DNA of 64,000 nucleotides from Metridium senile (Eukaryota > Cnidaria > Anthozoa > Actiniaria > Metridiidae). The number at the start of each line of letters is the position of its first letter. Position 1 is the first letter of the stretch. Positions 10,789 through 28,195 of this stretch are shown piece by piece. Below the pieces are notes generated by a model that was not told the origin of the DNA, searched no databases, and saw only the letters and a list, made by a program, of their open reading frames with translations. A program made the translations under genes and the position numbers. The DNA lies in contig OX459103.1 in the NCBI GenBank assembly GCA_949775045.1, positions 16,235,307 through 16,299,306 of the forward strand, in the 5' to 3' direction.

Positions 10789-11691
10789 TAAACGTTATTT
10801 GACTCTTTTATATATTAATTGTTGCTTATTAAAATTAAAACATTTTAGCTGTTTCAATCGTTTTGTTTGTGTTCAGATAAATTAAAACATCATATCATGA
10901 AATAGTAGGAACTGCAACCACCTATAATGAAAAGTAAAGTGTCCACGAGTAACAAATGCAAATACGAAGGAAAAATATTTAATTTGTAAACAATTCTTAA
11001 ACCAATTCTTTACCAAAAAAACCTAAATTTTACTGCCGTTTTTCTCGATGCCGACATTCATAATATATGTGTTAATTTATAATGTATTTGTTTGTTTATT
11101 TTCAAAAGTTTATTTAATGCGTTTTTACTAATAACAAGCGGATTCACAATACGTGATCTACTACGCATGCGCCGTTGGTTAACTGGTTTTGTTTAAATTC
11201 TCACATTTTTCTAATCAAATTATACTTGTTTTTACTATTAAAACTTTTTTATATATAAAGAAAATTAAACTAATAGTTTTCTGAAGGATTTACGGAATTT
11301 CGCCGAATATTTTTGTTATCCCACATTGAAGAAAGCAAGATGTCGATATGGAGGCGGTCATGTAATTAAAATGTCATTATCATCAGTTTGGGTGATCCTT
11401 ACCTGCGCCCTTCGGGGCTCAGTGAGGAAAATGATGATTGGTACGGTATGATCCTCAAGAGTTATATCGCCGGGGCATAGGGAGGCAACACCTTATGTAC
11501 CTACCTCTGAACCCAACTGATGGTCACATTACATATCAGAGATTGCGTGACACTGATCGGAATTACAACCCGAATTTCGGTGTTGTGGTCTCGTATTATC
11601 ATAGCCTAATTAAACAGACGTTCATTCGCGAAGAGGAGCGAAAGATTATCTGATTTCTCAACTAGCAATGTCATTATTGTTTGATATAAAC

Positions 11692-11798
11692 GATAGGTAA
11701 TAGAATGAACTTTGTAACACCGTAAAATTATTGTTTACTAGAATATTTTAACTTTACTAAAAACTAACGGTGTTACAAATTTCATTCTATTACCTAAA
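11692..11798. repeat. Short foldback of the GGTGTTACAAATT family
   Basis: The arms are 'taggtaatagaatgaacttt' with 'gtaacaccgt', against 'acggtgttacaaatttcatt' with 'ctattaccta'. Single-arm relatives are at 1934-1970 and 12310-12345. The small ORF just upstream (11438-11653) resembles nothing I know. Confidence 0.7.
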
Positions 11799-12309
11799 AG
11801 GTAATAATTAATTACCCTAGAAACTAGAAGGTTTCTTGATCTAGTATTTGTATTTATCATTTGTACGTCTGTGTTCGTCCTTCTTTGAATCACAAACCAT
11901 CAAATTTACAAACGCTAAAGTCTGGTACACAGGTCAGTAATCCGATATTACCGTCATACGACTAGCGGTAGCAGCCGAAACGACGGGATCCAAATTTACG
12001 ACATTCGTGAGCCAAACAAATAATAACATAATGAATATTATTTATAATTTTTATAGAAAATAAATTGTCTACTTGCCTGTGTCAGTTTTTCAACGAAGGC
12101 AATAAGCCGTACATAGTCAAAAACACAATGTTATTAATATGGCCTTTTTACACTTCCCTATGCCTGCTAGCAGGGAGAGACAGATAGCCTCTGTTATAGC
12201 AGGAAATTCAACGTTTTAAAAAGTATTACAACTCAAAAAACGTTCTTCTGTAGTTATAAATAATTGATAGCTTACACTTTTTTGTAAGTTAATAAATATA
12301 AACATATTT

Positions 12310-12400
12310 TACGGTGTTACAAATTTCATTACATTACCTATCGTTTCAATCAAACACCGACGCAGCCTATACTAGTTTACTCGCTAGTACAGAGTTCCAT
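12310..12400. repeat. Dispersed repeat fragment (GGTGTTACAAATT plus CGACGCAGCC modules)
   Basis: The sequence joins 'acggtgttacaaatttcatt' to 'caccgacgcagcctatacta' and 'gtttactcgctagta', the reverse complement of the unit at 775-830. It shows the two modules belong to one element. Confidence 0.6.
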
Positions 12401-13099
12401 TAATAAATATAAGTATACGTCTTTTAAAACGTATTCAAATGTTATTACAGTGACTATAAACAATAATTCAATCAAACTGTTCAGTCGTTTGATAGAGCAA
12501 TTTTAAAGCGTAGAAAGTCGCCACGACAGCAAAGTAATAAAGTAATTACAATAATCAATGTTGGGGCAAAGGAGTTGTTTGTTTTGAAGTTAAAAATCAA
12601 GCCGAGATTTTGTTTTGCGTGACAAACATAGACAATCACTTTCACGTGTAATTTGCATATTGAAGTATCTCTTTGTTGTCACCAAACACACGACTTTTTC
12701 TGATTCAGTTATAATTCTTACAAAATAGAGTTACCTAAAATGATCTTGTTATATATTATCAATGTTAGATGATCTGTTTTGCTTTTGGTCATCAAATAGA
12801 GTATAGAAACAAGCTTTTATAGCTAAACTACGCTATTTTTTCGTTTGGTTTTGTTCCGGGCCACGTGGAGTTATGTAACGCAATATGAGCATTGACTGAT
12901 TTACCAAAGGTAGCCCAAGCTATTGATTTGAGTTTATTTAAAAGGAATCTATGTGAGATTATAAAATTTTGTTAAAATGAAATAAAATATAACAAAAGTC
13001 CTCATCTGTCTGTGGTTCAATGTTCAATATCTTATTTTATTTTTCAAAAGTAGCTAATCAGGAGCTAAATATGTAACGCTGTAACCGAAAATGTTGAAA

Positions 13100-13240
13100 A
13101 CTTTACTGACGTTTCGAGCTTTAGTCCTTCCTCTTTTACTCCGACGAAGGGCTAAAGCTCGAAACGTCAGTAAAGTTGCAAATCATTTCATTATATTACC
13201 TATCGATAAAATGAATTTATATCAAACACGGACGCAGCCT
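13100..13240. repeat. Foldback plus CGGACGCAGCC module of the same dispersed family
   Basis: The arms 'actttactgacgtttcgagc' (13100) and 'gctcgaaacgtcagtaaagt' (ending 13176) are a near-perfect palindrome around a short 'ttttactccgacg' loop. It is followed by 'attatattacctatcgat' and 'acggacgcagcctatacta'. Confidence 0.7.
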
Positions 13241-13689
13241 ATACTAGCCTAGACAACGACATTGTTTAGTATGTGGATTAAATCTAAAGTTAAGTAGAGC
13301 TATACAGCGTTAAGTTCTTTAATGTTCAAATTATGCTCGTGCTCGACTGATTGAAATCATAAATAAACACCAACGTTAATTAATGCTTGGGAATTTAAAG
13401 TTTTCTGTTATCACGTGGTGAAAAATCAGTTTATAAACCTGATTTTCTCACAGGCGCCGGCAGAGGTTTCTTTGCTCGTTGCGCTAACTGAACACATCCT
13501 CTTCCCACAATTATCCCCACAATTATCGCCACAGTTATCCCAACAAGATAACTGTTAACAGTTTACGCGACACCGCATTCATGATCAGTTGCGGATACCA
13601 TCGGTCTCAATGCTAACAAGTTTCGTGATTAGCCGTGTAGACTTGCAACAAGTTGCTCGACAACTTTTGGGCAACTTTTCCGATTTCGA

Positions 13690-13870
13690 GCAACTTTTCC
13701 AATTTTGCTTGTATGTTTGTTTTTTGTTGTCCCTCTGTTTATCTGTTTTTATTTCTGTCTGTTTGTTTGTTTTTATTATTCAGCTTTTTATCTGGTTGTT
13801 TGTCTGCCTGTTCGTTTATATATATGTTTGTTTAGTTGTCCATCTGCATGCCTGCTTGTTTGTTTGATCA
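13690..13870. repeat. Degenerate (TGTT)n microsatellite
   Basis: Imperfect tgtt/tgtc/ttgt units give Cys/Leu/Phe/Val-rich ORFs on the plus strand. No gene is supported. The stretch 13250-13690 has no recognisable content. Confidence 0.7.
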
Positions 13871-13935
13871 TTTGACCTTCTGTCTATTTTAAATATCACC
13901 ACACTTCTACAACACTACACCCCTTTCCACATATA

Positions 13936-14200
13936 CACCTATTTCAATTAACGTTGTCCATCTGGAATGGTCGATCTGAGACCGATAAGAATTATGGGAG
14001 CTCGTTAAACTGCAAATACACTACATTTGGTATTATAATCACGCTTGAATATTAATGTTTTCTTCTGAAATACTATTATCCATAATTCAGCACCATTAAA
14101 ATGTGATTAAAACAACACATTTGGAATTTATTGAACTCCCACAATTCTTATCGGTCTCAGATCAACCATTCCAGATGGACAACGTTAATTGAAATAGGTG
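13936..14200. mobile_element. CACCTATTTC MITE, copy 1
   Basis: The termini are CACCTATTTCAATTAACGTT and its reverse complement AACGTTAATTGAAATAGGTG, flanked by TA-rich sequence. The arms continue for ~60 bp through 'ccatctggaatgg' and 'gaccgataagaatt'. Further copies lie at 24517-24774 (same orientation) and 35852-36107 (opposite orientation, judged by the internal 'cacgcttgaatattaatg'). Confidence 0.9.
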
Positions 14201-14973
14201 TATACCCTATTCTACAATTATACTTTTACTCAGTCTCTATTTCTTTGCACATTCTATTTTCCTAAACTCACACATTGACTACCTATTTAGATAATATCAC
14301 ATATTCACTAAAAAAATTTTTATTATATATTTATTTTTTATTACTTTTTCACTTTTTCCATTCTCTTCAACCTACTCGTTCACCACTCAGTCAATGAAAT
14401 ATTACATATACTTTCATAAAACTATTATCTGTACTTTTCACCCAGCGCAGGTCCTGCAGTACGTGTATATATACGATATTTAAAGCAGATGTTTTTTATT
14501 CTTGATAATAGACCTTTAACTTGAAATTTTCTAAGTTCCAAAATCTAATGCATATTTTTATAATGCCATTAATAAGTCGCAAAGAAAAATATATTTCAGC
14601 GGCTAATTTCGACTGAAACTATACAAACAGCAGGAGCCCCTGAAACAGTTAATAATACATACACCAAAGTACAAATATCTTCCAAAAATAAAATAAATCT
14701 GTATGTGTTACAACATTTTTCGAATTGGAATGGTGTTTTGGTGGTATACTATATGGTTTTTTCATAAACAAACATACCAAGTTGTTGTTTGCCGCGCAGG
14801 CTTGCATGGTCACAAAACAACTATTTATAACATATCTACAATAAATCGCGCATTGTTATAAGTCGAGGCGCGTGCTTTAGAGCACATAGCAGATGCGTTT
14901 GCGCAGTTTGATCAAACTAGTCAATTTGTAAATGGAAATAACACGTGCACAGTTTTGAATACAATTCGTAATT

Positions 14974-15280
14974 GTCCTATTTCACTATGACGTCACATCA
15001 AAACATTCTATTGTTCTAACGCTAAGGATCATGGTCGCCAGTGGGAGACAGATTCATAACAACAATACACGATAAAATTGCATCTACAAGACGGATAGGA
15101 AAGAAATGACAACAAAATGTCATAAATATGAAAGTATAAACATAGACACATAACATACATAAAAATTAGATAATTTGCAGCTCAATTTTCAAAGAGAAAG
15201 AAGATTTAGTTGAAATTACCATTGTTTTCGGCGATTCTATCCCCACTAAATTACATCGCGACGTCATAATGAAATAGGGC
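14974..15280. mobile_element. AATT-flanked MITE (GYCCTATTTCA), copy 1
   Basis: The termini are 'gtcctatttcactatgacgt' and 'acgtcataatgaaatagggc', with AATT at 14970-14973 and 15281-15284. The flanks match a paralogous stretch at 16290-16370 that lacks the element and has a single AATT (16311-16314), so the target duplication is AATT. A second copy in reverse orientation is at 20342-20648. Confidence 0.9.
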
Positions 15281-15459
15281 AATTAATAGGTTCGAATGAT
15301 GTTTTGAAAGTTTTCTAAAATTAACGAGCCTTTTAGTCTTAATTTGTACGAGAACTTAGTAATTATTTGCTAATCAATTGTAATTCAATACCTTGATCTC
15401 CATCTTCAAATTCAGCTGCCCCAGAACAAGCATCTTATTAAACTAAAATATATAAATGG

Positions 15460-15600
15460 AAACTAGCGAGTAAAGAAGTATAGGCTGCGATGGTGTTTGA
15501 TATAAATGATTGATATAATAGATTGGAATGTGTAACACCGTAAAAAATGTTAATTTAACTTAACGCACATTTTGAGCTTTAGTCGACCTTCCCTGGAGTA
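15460..15600. repeat. Copy of the GCTGCGTCGGTGTTTGATAT dispersed family
   Basis: Contains 'actagcgagtaaagaagt', 'aggctgcgatggtgtttgat', 'gtgtaacaccgtaa' and 'ttgagctttagtcgacctt' in one block. It is the longest continuous copy in the window and links all modules of the family. Confidence 0.65.
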
Positions 15601-15713
15601 AAAAAAGTTCAACTAAGAGACTGGGATTGCATGCTTCGAGGTACAACAGTTAGGTCTCGGAGACACACACTAACCAAACACATGATTGTAAACTGCTAAA
15701 AGCAGCCGTCCGA

Positions 15714-16048
15714 TACGACCTACGCAACTTTCATCAGTACGAAATTAGAAATAGTCAAGACCTCAAAAGCACCGAGGGGAGTATATATCATTATCTGTAC
15801 CTTACTAATACCAAGTATAGTTATAACGATAATAATAATAATAACGATTTTTTATATAGCATCAATATCCTGTAGTCCGATAAGTCATTAGCATCTTTCC
15901 TAAGAAATTGCAAATAATCATGTCTTGAAAAACCCTGAGGGGAGTGTATATCAACCTCTGTATATGTATCTTTACTAATACCAAGTATAATAATAATCAC
16001 GATAATAATAATAACGATATTTTATATATCGTCAATACCCTGTAGAGT
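15714..16048 (+). repeat. Diverged direct duplication of ~160 bp
   Basis: Two successive blocks (about 15755-15875 and 15920-16048) share 'gaggggagt', 'tactaataccaagtata', 'gataataataataacgat' and 'tcaatacc(c)tgtag'. The downstream region 16290-16420 is in turn related to 15284-15400. Confidence 0.6.
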
Positions 16049-16652
16049 TCATTACAAAAACGCTTTACATTTCAGGTTTCTGTATAAAAGGTTTAAGAAA
16101 GAGAAGATGCATATGCTCAAAAACAATTTATATTTAAATATTTTAATCAATTTGAAATAAATATAGTTTTTTAAATATATAATTGTTTCTGCATAAAAGG
16201 TGAAAAGATAAAGATGTTTAAAAACATTTTTTTTTAAATATTTTTTAATCATTTAAAAAAAATGTATAATTGTTAGTATAGGAAATCGCACAATCTTGAG
16301 TACAATTCGTAATTAATAGGTAGGAGGGATGTTATGAAAGTTTTCAAAATTGGACGAGCCTTTAGGCGATTCCAATTTGATAACTTTCAATTCATCACGA
16401 GTATCTACGAATTGTACGAGAACATCATGCGATTTTTTATTAATAATTATATACTGAAGAAAAAATATTATTCAAGCCATTTCCTCATGGGATCGATATG
16501 AAGCAAGCTCGTGCACGCTAATTCCAAACTTATTTCTGCTTTTTTCTAAAATTCCAAACGTTGGTGGCGTAAGGAGGGTGCGCACAAACAAAATGCCTGA
16601 TCTAACACGCACTCCAATTGGCCAAAAACTGCCGTTGCCATAGGAACTTAAT

Positions 16653-16913
16653 ATGTACTCTGCAGAGTACAATTTACGATTAAATTTTATTCCTCTCGTC
16701 CAATCAGAATCGAGATATTTTTTACAGTATTTTATTACTATACTCGACCATGAAATTGACTTCAATGGAGCGCGAGTTATCGACAAAGGAAATTGGAGGA
16801 CAATTAAAACACTAGAGTCTTGGCACATTGCTTTGACTAGTAGAGCAGATAACAACTCTAAACCGTTCCCTGGACAATACTCTATCCTTTTGAGAATTAC
16901 TATTCATAGTTAA
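16653..16913 (+). pseudogene. Possible Penelope-like/retroelement C-terminal fragment
   Basis: The 86-codon frame contains 'ITILDHEIDFNGARVIDKG' followed by 'TLESWHIALTSRAD' and 'PFPGQYSILL'. This order (H..DF...RVLD, then a helix with ESxHI, then an aromatic near the end) resembles the tail behind the GIY-YIG endonuclease of Penelope-like elements and related cnidarian polyproteins. The RT and the GIY-YIG motif are not present nearby. The overlapping minus-strand ORF (16472-16855) resembles nothing I know. Confidence 0.35.
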
Positions 16914-18159
16914 AGGCTTTAGCCTGGGATTCGAAAGCTCATCAAATTAAAGTGTAAAACCAGAGAACGTTAACTTCTATTTACTATGTATCCTGGTTTC
17001 TCATCTATTTTCAAAAGTATTTTATTAGTTTAAAAATAGAGATGTTCAAAAACAAATTACTTGAAATGTTTTTTTATTTGAATTAAAAACAAATACAATT
17101 TAACTACACAAAAAACATAATACTTAGTGTTAATATAATTATGAAGCGGGTAAAAGAAAAGAAAAAGAAAGTGAAATTAAAAAAAAAAAAAAATTAAATT
17201 TAAATTTAAAAAATAAAATTTCAATGTATTTAATTATACTAACAGCTGGTCGTACTATAATTATCCATGAGCAAACAAAATACAATTTTATTTCAAGAGG
17301 CAGCTCCATGCAGTAGAGTACACGCCACACATCGGTGAATCAAAGCTAAAAGGTATTGTGCAATTGTGCAACTATGTACAGGGTAGGGAAAAGGTCGACC
17401 GGCCGCCTACAGTGAAATTTATTCAAGTTTAATTTGACGAAATAGCGGGGATGTTTTTCTTTCTTGCGGGAATTTTCGGAAAATAATTTACCTCTAAGTA
17501 GAGAGTTATGCATACAATGGTTTGTATTATTTCTAGCACTAACTAACATTATTGGAGCTATTTAATAAATTGGAAGTTGATCGCCGTAATTTAATGCAAT
17601 CTAGGCGACTTATAAAGTTTTATATACGCAAAGTTGTTTGACGTAGACATCTTATCAATAAAACTACAAAATTTTGACTTATATTCGCATAAAGTGGCCG
17701 TTTTCAGTTAAAGTCTTGCTTTCTTGTCAAAATATAACTTCCAAAAAATGTATATATCATCATAATCGTCTTTCTATAAGCTTTAAAATGATGTATAGTT
17801 TATTAGCTTTTTCTTTAATGTGACGCGAAAAACATTTTTTGAACGAGGGATGTCGCTAAATTCAAAACAAAGAAATATCTAGTATTTTCAAATTTATTAA
17901 TTAAAAACAAAGAAATATCAGCTAACAGTTATCCTAAAAAGACACGGAATTCTCAGTTAACAGTAAATTTTTTAGCCGTTTCTCAATTTAATTAACAGTT
18001 AACCCCATTTAGACCCTGTTGAAAGTAACGCTAAGGCGTTTTTAATTTCAGAAGAAAAAGAGGAAAAGAAGAAACAATTTTGGTCAATTTAATGCGATTT
18101 TATGTGATTATGGGCGATTTTAGGATCCGAGGCAAGGCCGATCAAATTTATTAAGTGAG

Positions 18160-18930
18160 GGTTAATTTTGTTGAGCAACTTTTCCTTTACAAAATTTTCA
18201 TTCCATGCTCCTGAACAAGATAATTTGTAACGATTCGAACAAGTTGGATTTTTCTTGTTTTTACAAAGTTTCATTGGTCGTGAAAACAATGTGCAATTTG
18301 TCCGTGACTAGTTTTCCTCGACAATTCCAAGATCTGCAATTATTTTATTTTAATTTTTTGCTTGACAATTTTATTGCTCGTGAAGACTAACATAACGTTT
18401 TCCTTTGAAATTGCTTTGTTCTTGAAGACAATCAGCAATTTTTCCACAACAAGTTTACGTTAGCGATTTCTTTCTTTCAGTGTAGTAAAGGGAATATAAT
18501 TATGTATATTGACACATTTTTCTTTCACTTCTAAAATGCAAATAAGAATATGTTTAAAATAACATGCTAATTAGGTGTGTTATAAAATGTTTCAGTGAGA
18601 TGCGCTCTCGGCTTCAAATTAATAATCAAAATAAAATATGATTGACAACGAAAACGTTTATAGATTTACTCGAAACCACTTTTATAAAAAAAAAAAAAAA
18701 AATGAAAGCAAATAGCTATACGCACACCTCGACTCATTAGCATGTTATTTCACACATATTATCATTTGCATTTTAAAAGTGGGCTATACGAATACGCTCT
18801 CATGTTATTGCTACATGGTGAGAACGATCAATAATTTTGTCTTGACAATATTTCCTTGACAATATTTCATTGCTGGTAATAAAATAATCAGTAGTTTTTC
18901 ATTGACAAAGCTGTTTCACATTGACATTAC
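18160..18930. repeat. Degenerate repeats with 'ttgacaat...ttgctcgtgaag' motif
   Basis: Phrases such as 'ttgacaattttattgctcgt', 'gacaatatttcattgctggt' and 'gaaattgctttgttcttga' recur at irregular ~50-70 bp spacing. Periodicity is weak. No coding potential is seen in 16914-18525 otherwise. Confidence 0.35.
18526..18781. mobile_element. Foldback/MITE (CACTTCTAAAATGCAAAT)
   Basis: The ends 'cacttctaaaatgcaaat' and 'atttgcattttaaaagtg' pair, and the arms continue through 'aacatgctaattaggtgtg' against 'cacacctcgactcattagca'. It is 256 bp, with an A-rich run near the middle and no ORF. Confidence 0.65.
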
Positions 18931-19569
18931 CATATATGGTATTGTAGGTGAGAAGTAACGAACGACTTGGATTAGCGCGCGAGATGTTTTCTTTCTTTTT
19001 TAACAGTTTGAGACTGCAACAGAACAATAGGCATATATTTGATACGCCGTAAAAACGTTTAGGAATTTTCGCTTTAAACCTATGTTTTTAGCATCGTTTT
19101 TGCTCGGGTGATGATCAGCAATTCAATTTTTTCTTGAAAACCTTTTTTGAAAAAGGCGTCCTTCTTAGTGTTGACGATAAACAATATGATATGGGCAATA
19201 TTTCTTTTAAGTGTACATGGCACGGTAATATGGAAGCAGGGAATACATTTTTACGTTTCCATTGAGCGATCGATCAAGTATTTTGATTGACAGCCGACAA
19301 AATGCTAGTTTGCAAACGAGATATCACATTTCGTTGGTCGCACTTCAACCATAAGGTTTATATTAAATACAGTTGATGCTCTCGTAAGCGACCACCCAGG
19401 GGTCAGGAAAAAGTGGACGCTCACGAGAACATTAACACAGGGAGCCCAAACCATGAGAACCCATTCCAAATCATCAACAATGAAATTACGTAACTGTATT
19501 TTAATTTCCTTAGTATTAAAATGATAACGTTTAGATCATGAAATTTACAATAACATTTGTATAAAATGA

Positions 19570-19949
19570 TAGAGCAGAAGCACTAGAACCATGAAATAAA
19601 AACAAAATAGTTACTAACTAATATAGTTTCTATTTAGTGACTATTTAGTCAGTATCACTCAACCAGCTGAAACATTAAATACAAAAGGAAAAAAATGCCT
19701 CATTATAACTTTACTTGTCTTTGATAGAGTACGAACACTAAAAGTGTGCAATACTTTGTACTATTTACCACTAAATAGTGTTGATTAAACAATAGAGAAC
19801 AAAAGAATTTGCATAATTTAGCAGTATTTAGTGGTATTTATGTTGCACACTTTTAGTGTTTGTACTCTAGTGACTAATAGCCACTAAATAGAAACTATTA
19901 GTTAGTAACTATTTTGTTTTTATTTCATGGTTCTAGTGTTTCTGCTCTA
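19570..19949. mobile_element. TAGAGCAGAAGC foldback MITE
   Basis: The arms 'tagagcagaagcactagaac' and 'gttctagtgtttctgctcta' are near-perfect inverted repeats that continue through 'gaaataaaaacaaaatagtt' and its complement. Another MITE (19725-19869) interrupts it. Termini beginning TAGAG would fit a hAT-like origin, but no clear 8-bp duplication is visible. Confidence 0.75.
19725..19869. mobile_element. TAGAGTACRAACACT MITE, copy 1 (nested)
   Basis: 145 bp with termini 'tagagtacgaacactaaaag' and 'cttttagtgtttgtactcta'. A second copy of identical length is at 20674-20818, in reverse orientation judged by the internal 'gttgattaaacaatagag' against 'ctctattgtttaatcaac'. Confidence 0.85.
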
Positions 19950-20341
19950 TGAAATGGCATACTGTACTTTTTATCGGTAACACAATTTAGATATCTTGAA
20001 TTTAGATGTCTTTGCATAGAAGTTTCATTTGTAGTAATAAATGTGTAATTGATGACTGCTTAAGAGATTTTAAATGAGATCTCTCATGGGATGGTCGCTT
20101 AGGAGAGAGAAAAAAAAAACAATGAAAAAGTTCAAAACTTGAACCCTAAAGGTGGTCGCGGTCGTTTACGATAGTGGTCGCTTACGAGATATTTTTTTTT
20201 ACAGAGTTTGTATGGAAAACAAAACGGAAAAGATTAAATGTTAGGAATATCAATCTTTATTTCAAATAATTTAATAAGTATCTCAATATCTTAATTAGAT
20301 TTGCCTTTATGGCGAGATGTTAAACTTCGGGGATCATAATT

Positions 20342-20648
20342 GCCCTATTTCATTATGACGTCACAATGTGTTTACAGTGGGGGATAGAAATGCCGAAAAC
20401 AATGGCAATTTCAACTAAATCTTCCTTCTCTTTGAAAATTGAGCTTCATGTTATCTAGTTTTTATGTATGTTATGTGTCTATGTTTATACTTTCATATTT
20501 ATGGCATTTTGTTGTCATTTCTTTCCTATCCATCTTGTAAATGCAATTTTATTGTGTATTCTCGTACTGTTGTTATGAATCTGTCCGTCCATGATCTTTA
20601 GCGTTAAGACATTAGAATGTTTGATGCGACGTCATAATGAAATAGGAC
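20342..20648. mobile_element. AATT-flanked MITE, copy 2
   Basis: Reverse-orientation copy of 14974-15280, with AATT on both sides (20338-20341, 20649-20652). Shared interior phrases include 'ttgaaaattgagct', 'tatgtgtctatgtttatact' and 'tttgttgtcatttctttcct'. Confidence 0.9.
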
Positions 20649-20673
20649 AATTACGCCAAGAAAAATCCTCCCA

Positions 20674-20818
20674 TAGAGTACAAACACTAAAAGTGTGCAA
20701 CATAAATACCACTAAATACTGCTAAATTATGCAAATTCCTTTTTTCTCTATTGTTTAATCAACACTATTTAGTGGTAAATAGTACAAAGTGTTGCACACT
20801 TTTAGAGGTTGTACTCTA
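20674..20818. mobile_element. TAGAGTACRAACACT MITE, copy 2
   Basis: Termini 'tagagtacaaacactaaaag' and 'cttttagaggttgtactcta'. It lies only 22 bp right of the AATT-flanked MITE at 20342-20648. The 330 bp from here to the PAN/discoidin gene contains no recognisable element. Confidence 0.85.
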
Positions 20819-21147
20819 GTTTAAGAATTGTTCTTATAATGGTGCTGTTTTCTCTGTGGAATCTTTCGTTTTAACGGGATGATTTTCTATTTTCAATGGA
20901 CTTGATTAATTATTAGCCTTGCTGTTATTTCACAAACAATGTCTATTAATTGTTTTGCCGCTCAGCCAATCAGATTAAATACAATTATTGGGGTTTCCAG
21001 ATTATTTTTCTTTAGAAAGTTGACAAGGGTCTGGGTACGAGAATAGGTAAAGATTGCTATACTTTGTCATCAATATCAGCTATCATTATCTTATTTAGAA
21101 ATGCATGCTTGATAATTTATAAATATTTGAATTGTCTTTTTTTCCAG

Positions 21148-26627
<5,480 letters not shown>

Positions 26628-27303
26628 AACGTCGCTTAAGGTGTCTCGATGGACTTTTCTCTGCGAGCTTTGTGACTTAAATCCGCAAATCCCCGGTGGG
26701 TGGGGGGCACGTGGGGCATATCAAGCAGCATGAAGTATGGGGGCGGGGGGGGGGGGGGGGGGGGGCTGAGTTGTTTAGGGTTAAAAATATTTCCTTGGCG
26801 TACCTTTAAGTATCCTTCTGACCAAAAAGTCAGTAACACTACTTCAAAAACTCATTAATAATTCATTATCACGTGGGTTGATACAAATTGTATTCAGTTC
26901 AGTCACGTGCATATGTCTTGATACACCGATCAAGACACTGATCAAGACACTGTATAAATTACCTTAAAAGTAATTTCTCATTCATATTTCCATTATAATT
27001 CACTCTCTTTTTTTTCTTTTTTCTCCACCGCTTTCTCCTTTTTTACTTATCTTTCGTTTTTATTTACGTACCTACCTACCAATATAATATTTGCCTAACA
27101 TTTTATTTTTATTTTTTATTTTATTTTTGACGTCCTGTGACTCGAGCCGAGCACCTCTGCCTTGCAATTCTAGTGTATTACCAACGAATTCGTTGATAGT
27201 TTTAGGTCGATGTCATATTTTATTGATGTTTTGCTCATAGCTTGATACTAATTATTTGTGAAAAAGTTTCAAAATGTTTTATTTAGTGATTTGTTTGAGA
27301 AGC
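26628..27303. other. Gene-free stretch after the PAN/discoidin gene
   Basis: Presumed 3' UTR and intergenic DNA. It holds a G-run at ~26741-26767 and pyrimidine-rich sequence near 27000-27060. No ORF or repeat with recognisable identity was seen. Confidence 0.5.
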
Positions 27304-27458
27304 CAGATCAAAAACTCGTGCTTCGTGTTTGACCAGGGGCTCCAAACACCTCGAAATGGATGCATGAAAGCACTCGGCCTACGGCCTTGTGCTTTCATCC
27401 GTTTCACGGTGTTTGGATCCCCTGATCAATTGCAAACACTCGCACTCGTTTTTGATCT
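27304..27458. repeat. Foldback (AGATCAAAAACTCG)
   Basis: The arms 'agatcaaaaactcgtgcttc' and 'gcactcgtttttgatct', then 'caggggctccaaacacc' and 'ggtgtttggatcccctg', pair around 'ggcctacggcc'. 155 bp, non-coding. Confidence 0.75.
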
Positions 27459-27748
27459 ATTACATCACACTGTATCTGTTTGGGTCAGTTGTCATTTTTC
27501 TGTATTCTAAGGTTTAGCCAAACAAAATTTAAGGTACTCACATCTGTTTGCTATACATAGTATCTGGTACTATTAGTACCAAAGTCGCTAAATCGGAAAA
27601 CCCTATTAGATGTATATATACATTAATTTTATTTTGCACATCCAAGAGAATCCCGAGTTTACGCAGTTATGCGTCTTGTTATATTTTATTTCAACTTCTG
27701 TAAACAATTCCTTGTAATTAATATATTCTTATGTACTTTCTTCACTAG

Positions 27749-28195
27749 TTGAAGTCCTTCACATTTAACTTGTACTAGCTAGTTATGGAACGGTCAATTA
27801 AAAGACGTTGCGGCTACTGAGACGTGGTCCAGTTTAATTCCCACCGCGGCTTACACCGGGTATGCAATATTCTCCTTCACAGTTCCCTGCGCCATCTTGA
27901 ATGGTAGCCGGGCCTTTGCCTCGAAGTGACACGGACGTTGAGCTTGCAATGATAGAGACAGTTTAACAAATTGTGGGACAATTATTCACGTGCCTTTATT
28001 ATTGCAAACTCAACGTTCGTCTTGCTTCGATGCAAAGGTCCGGCTACCTTTCAAGATGGCGCAGGGAACTGTGAAGGAGAATATTGCATACCCGATGTAA
28101 GCCGCGGTGGGAATTAAACTGGACCACGTCTTAGCCGCAACGTCTTTTAATTGACCGTTCCATAACTAGCTAGTACAAGTTGAATGTGAAGGACT
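27749..28195. repeat. 447-bp palindrome containing a CAGTTCC...GCGCCATCT MITE core
   Basis: The outermost arms 'agtccttcacatttaacttg' and 'caagttgaatgtgaaggact' pair, followed inward by 'ctagctagttatggaacggt', 'gacgttgcggctactgagac' and 'cccaccgcggcttacac', each with its complement on the other side. The central 27879-28072 is the family seen at 6836-7330. A partial extra arm follows at 28196-28233. It is one of the longest hairpins in the window. Confidence 0.85.

Larger units (their letters stand above)
19370..20203. mobile_element. Pogo/Tigger-like remnant with 'CGTAAGCGACCACC' termini, host of nested MITEs
   Basis: The left end 'cagttgatgctctcgtaagc' plus 'gaccacc' is mirrored on the right by 'ggtggtcgcggtcg' and 'gtggtcgcttacgaga', ending at a T-run before 'acag'. 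Such CAGT...GACC termini are common in pogo/Tigger-type elements. The interior is non-coding and contains a second complete foldback (19570-19949). The right boundary is uncertain by ~20 bp. Confidence 0.5.

Noticed and set aside
11438..11653. 71-aa ORF with 'LPLNPTDGHITYQRLRDTD'
   Set aside because: No motif or family recognised, no supporting splice sites or neighbours.
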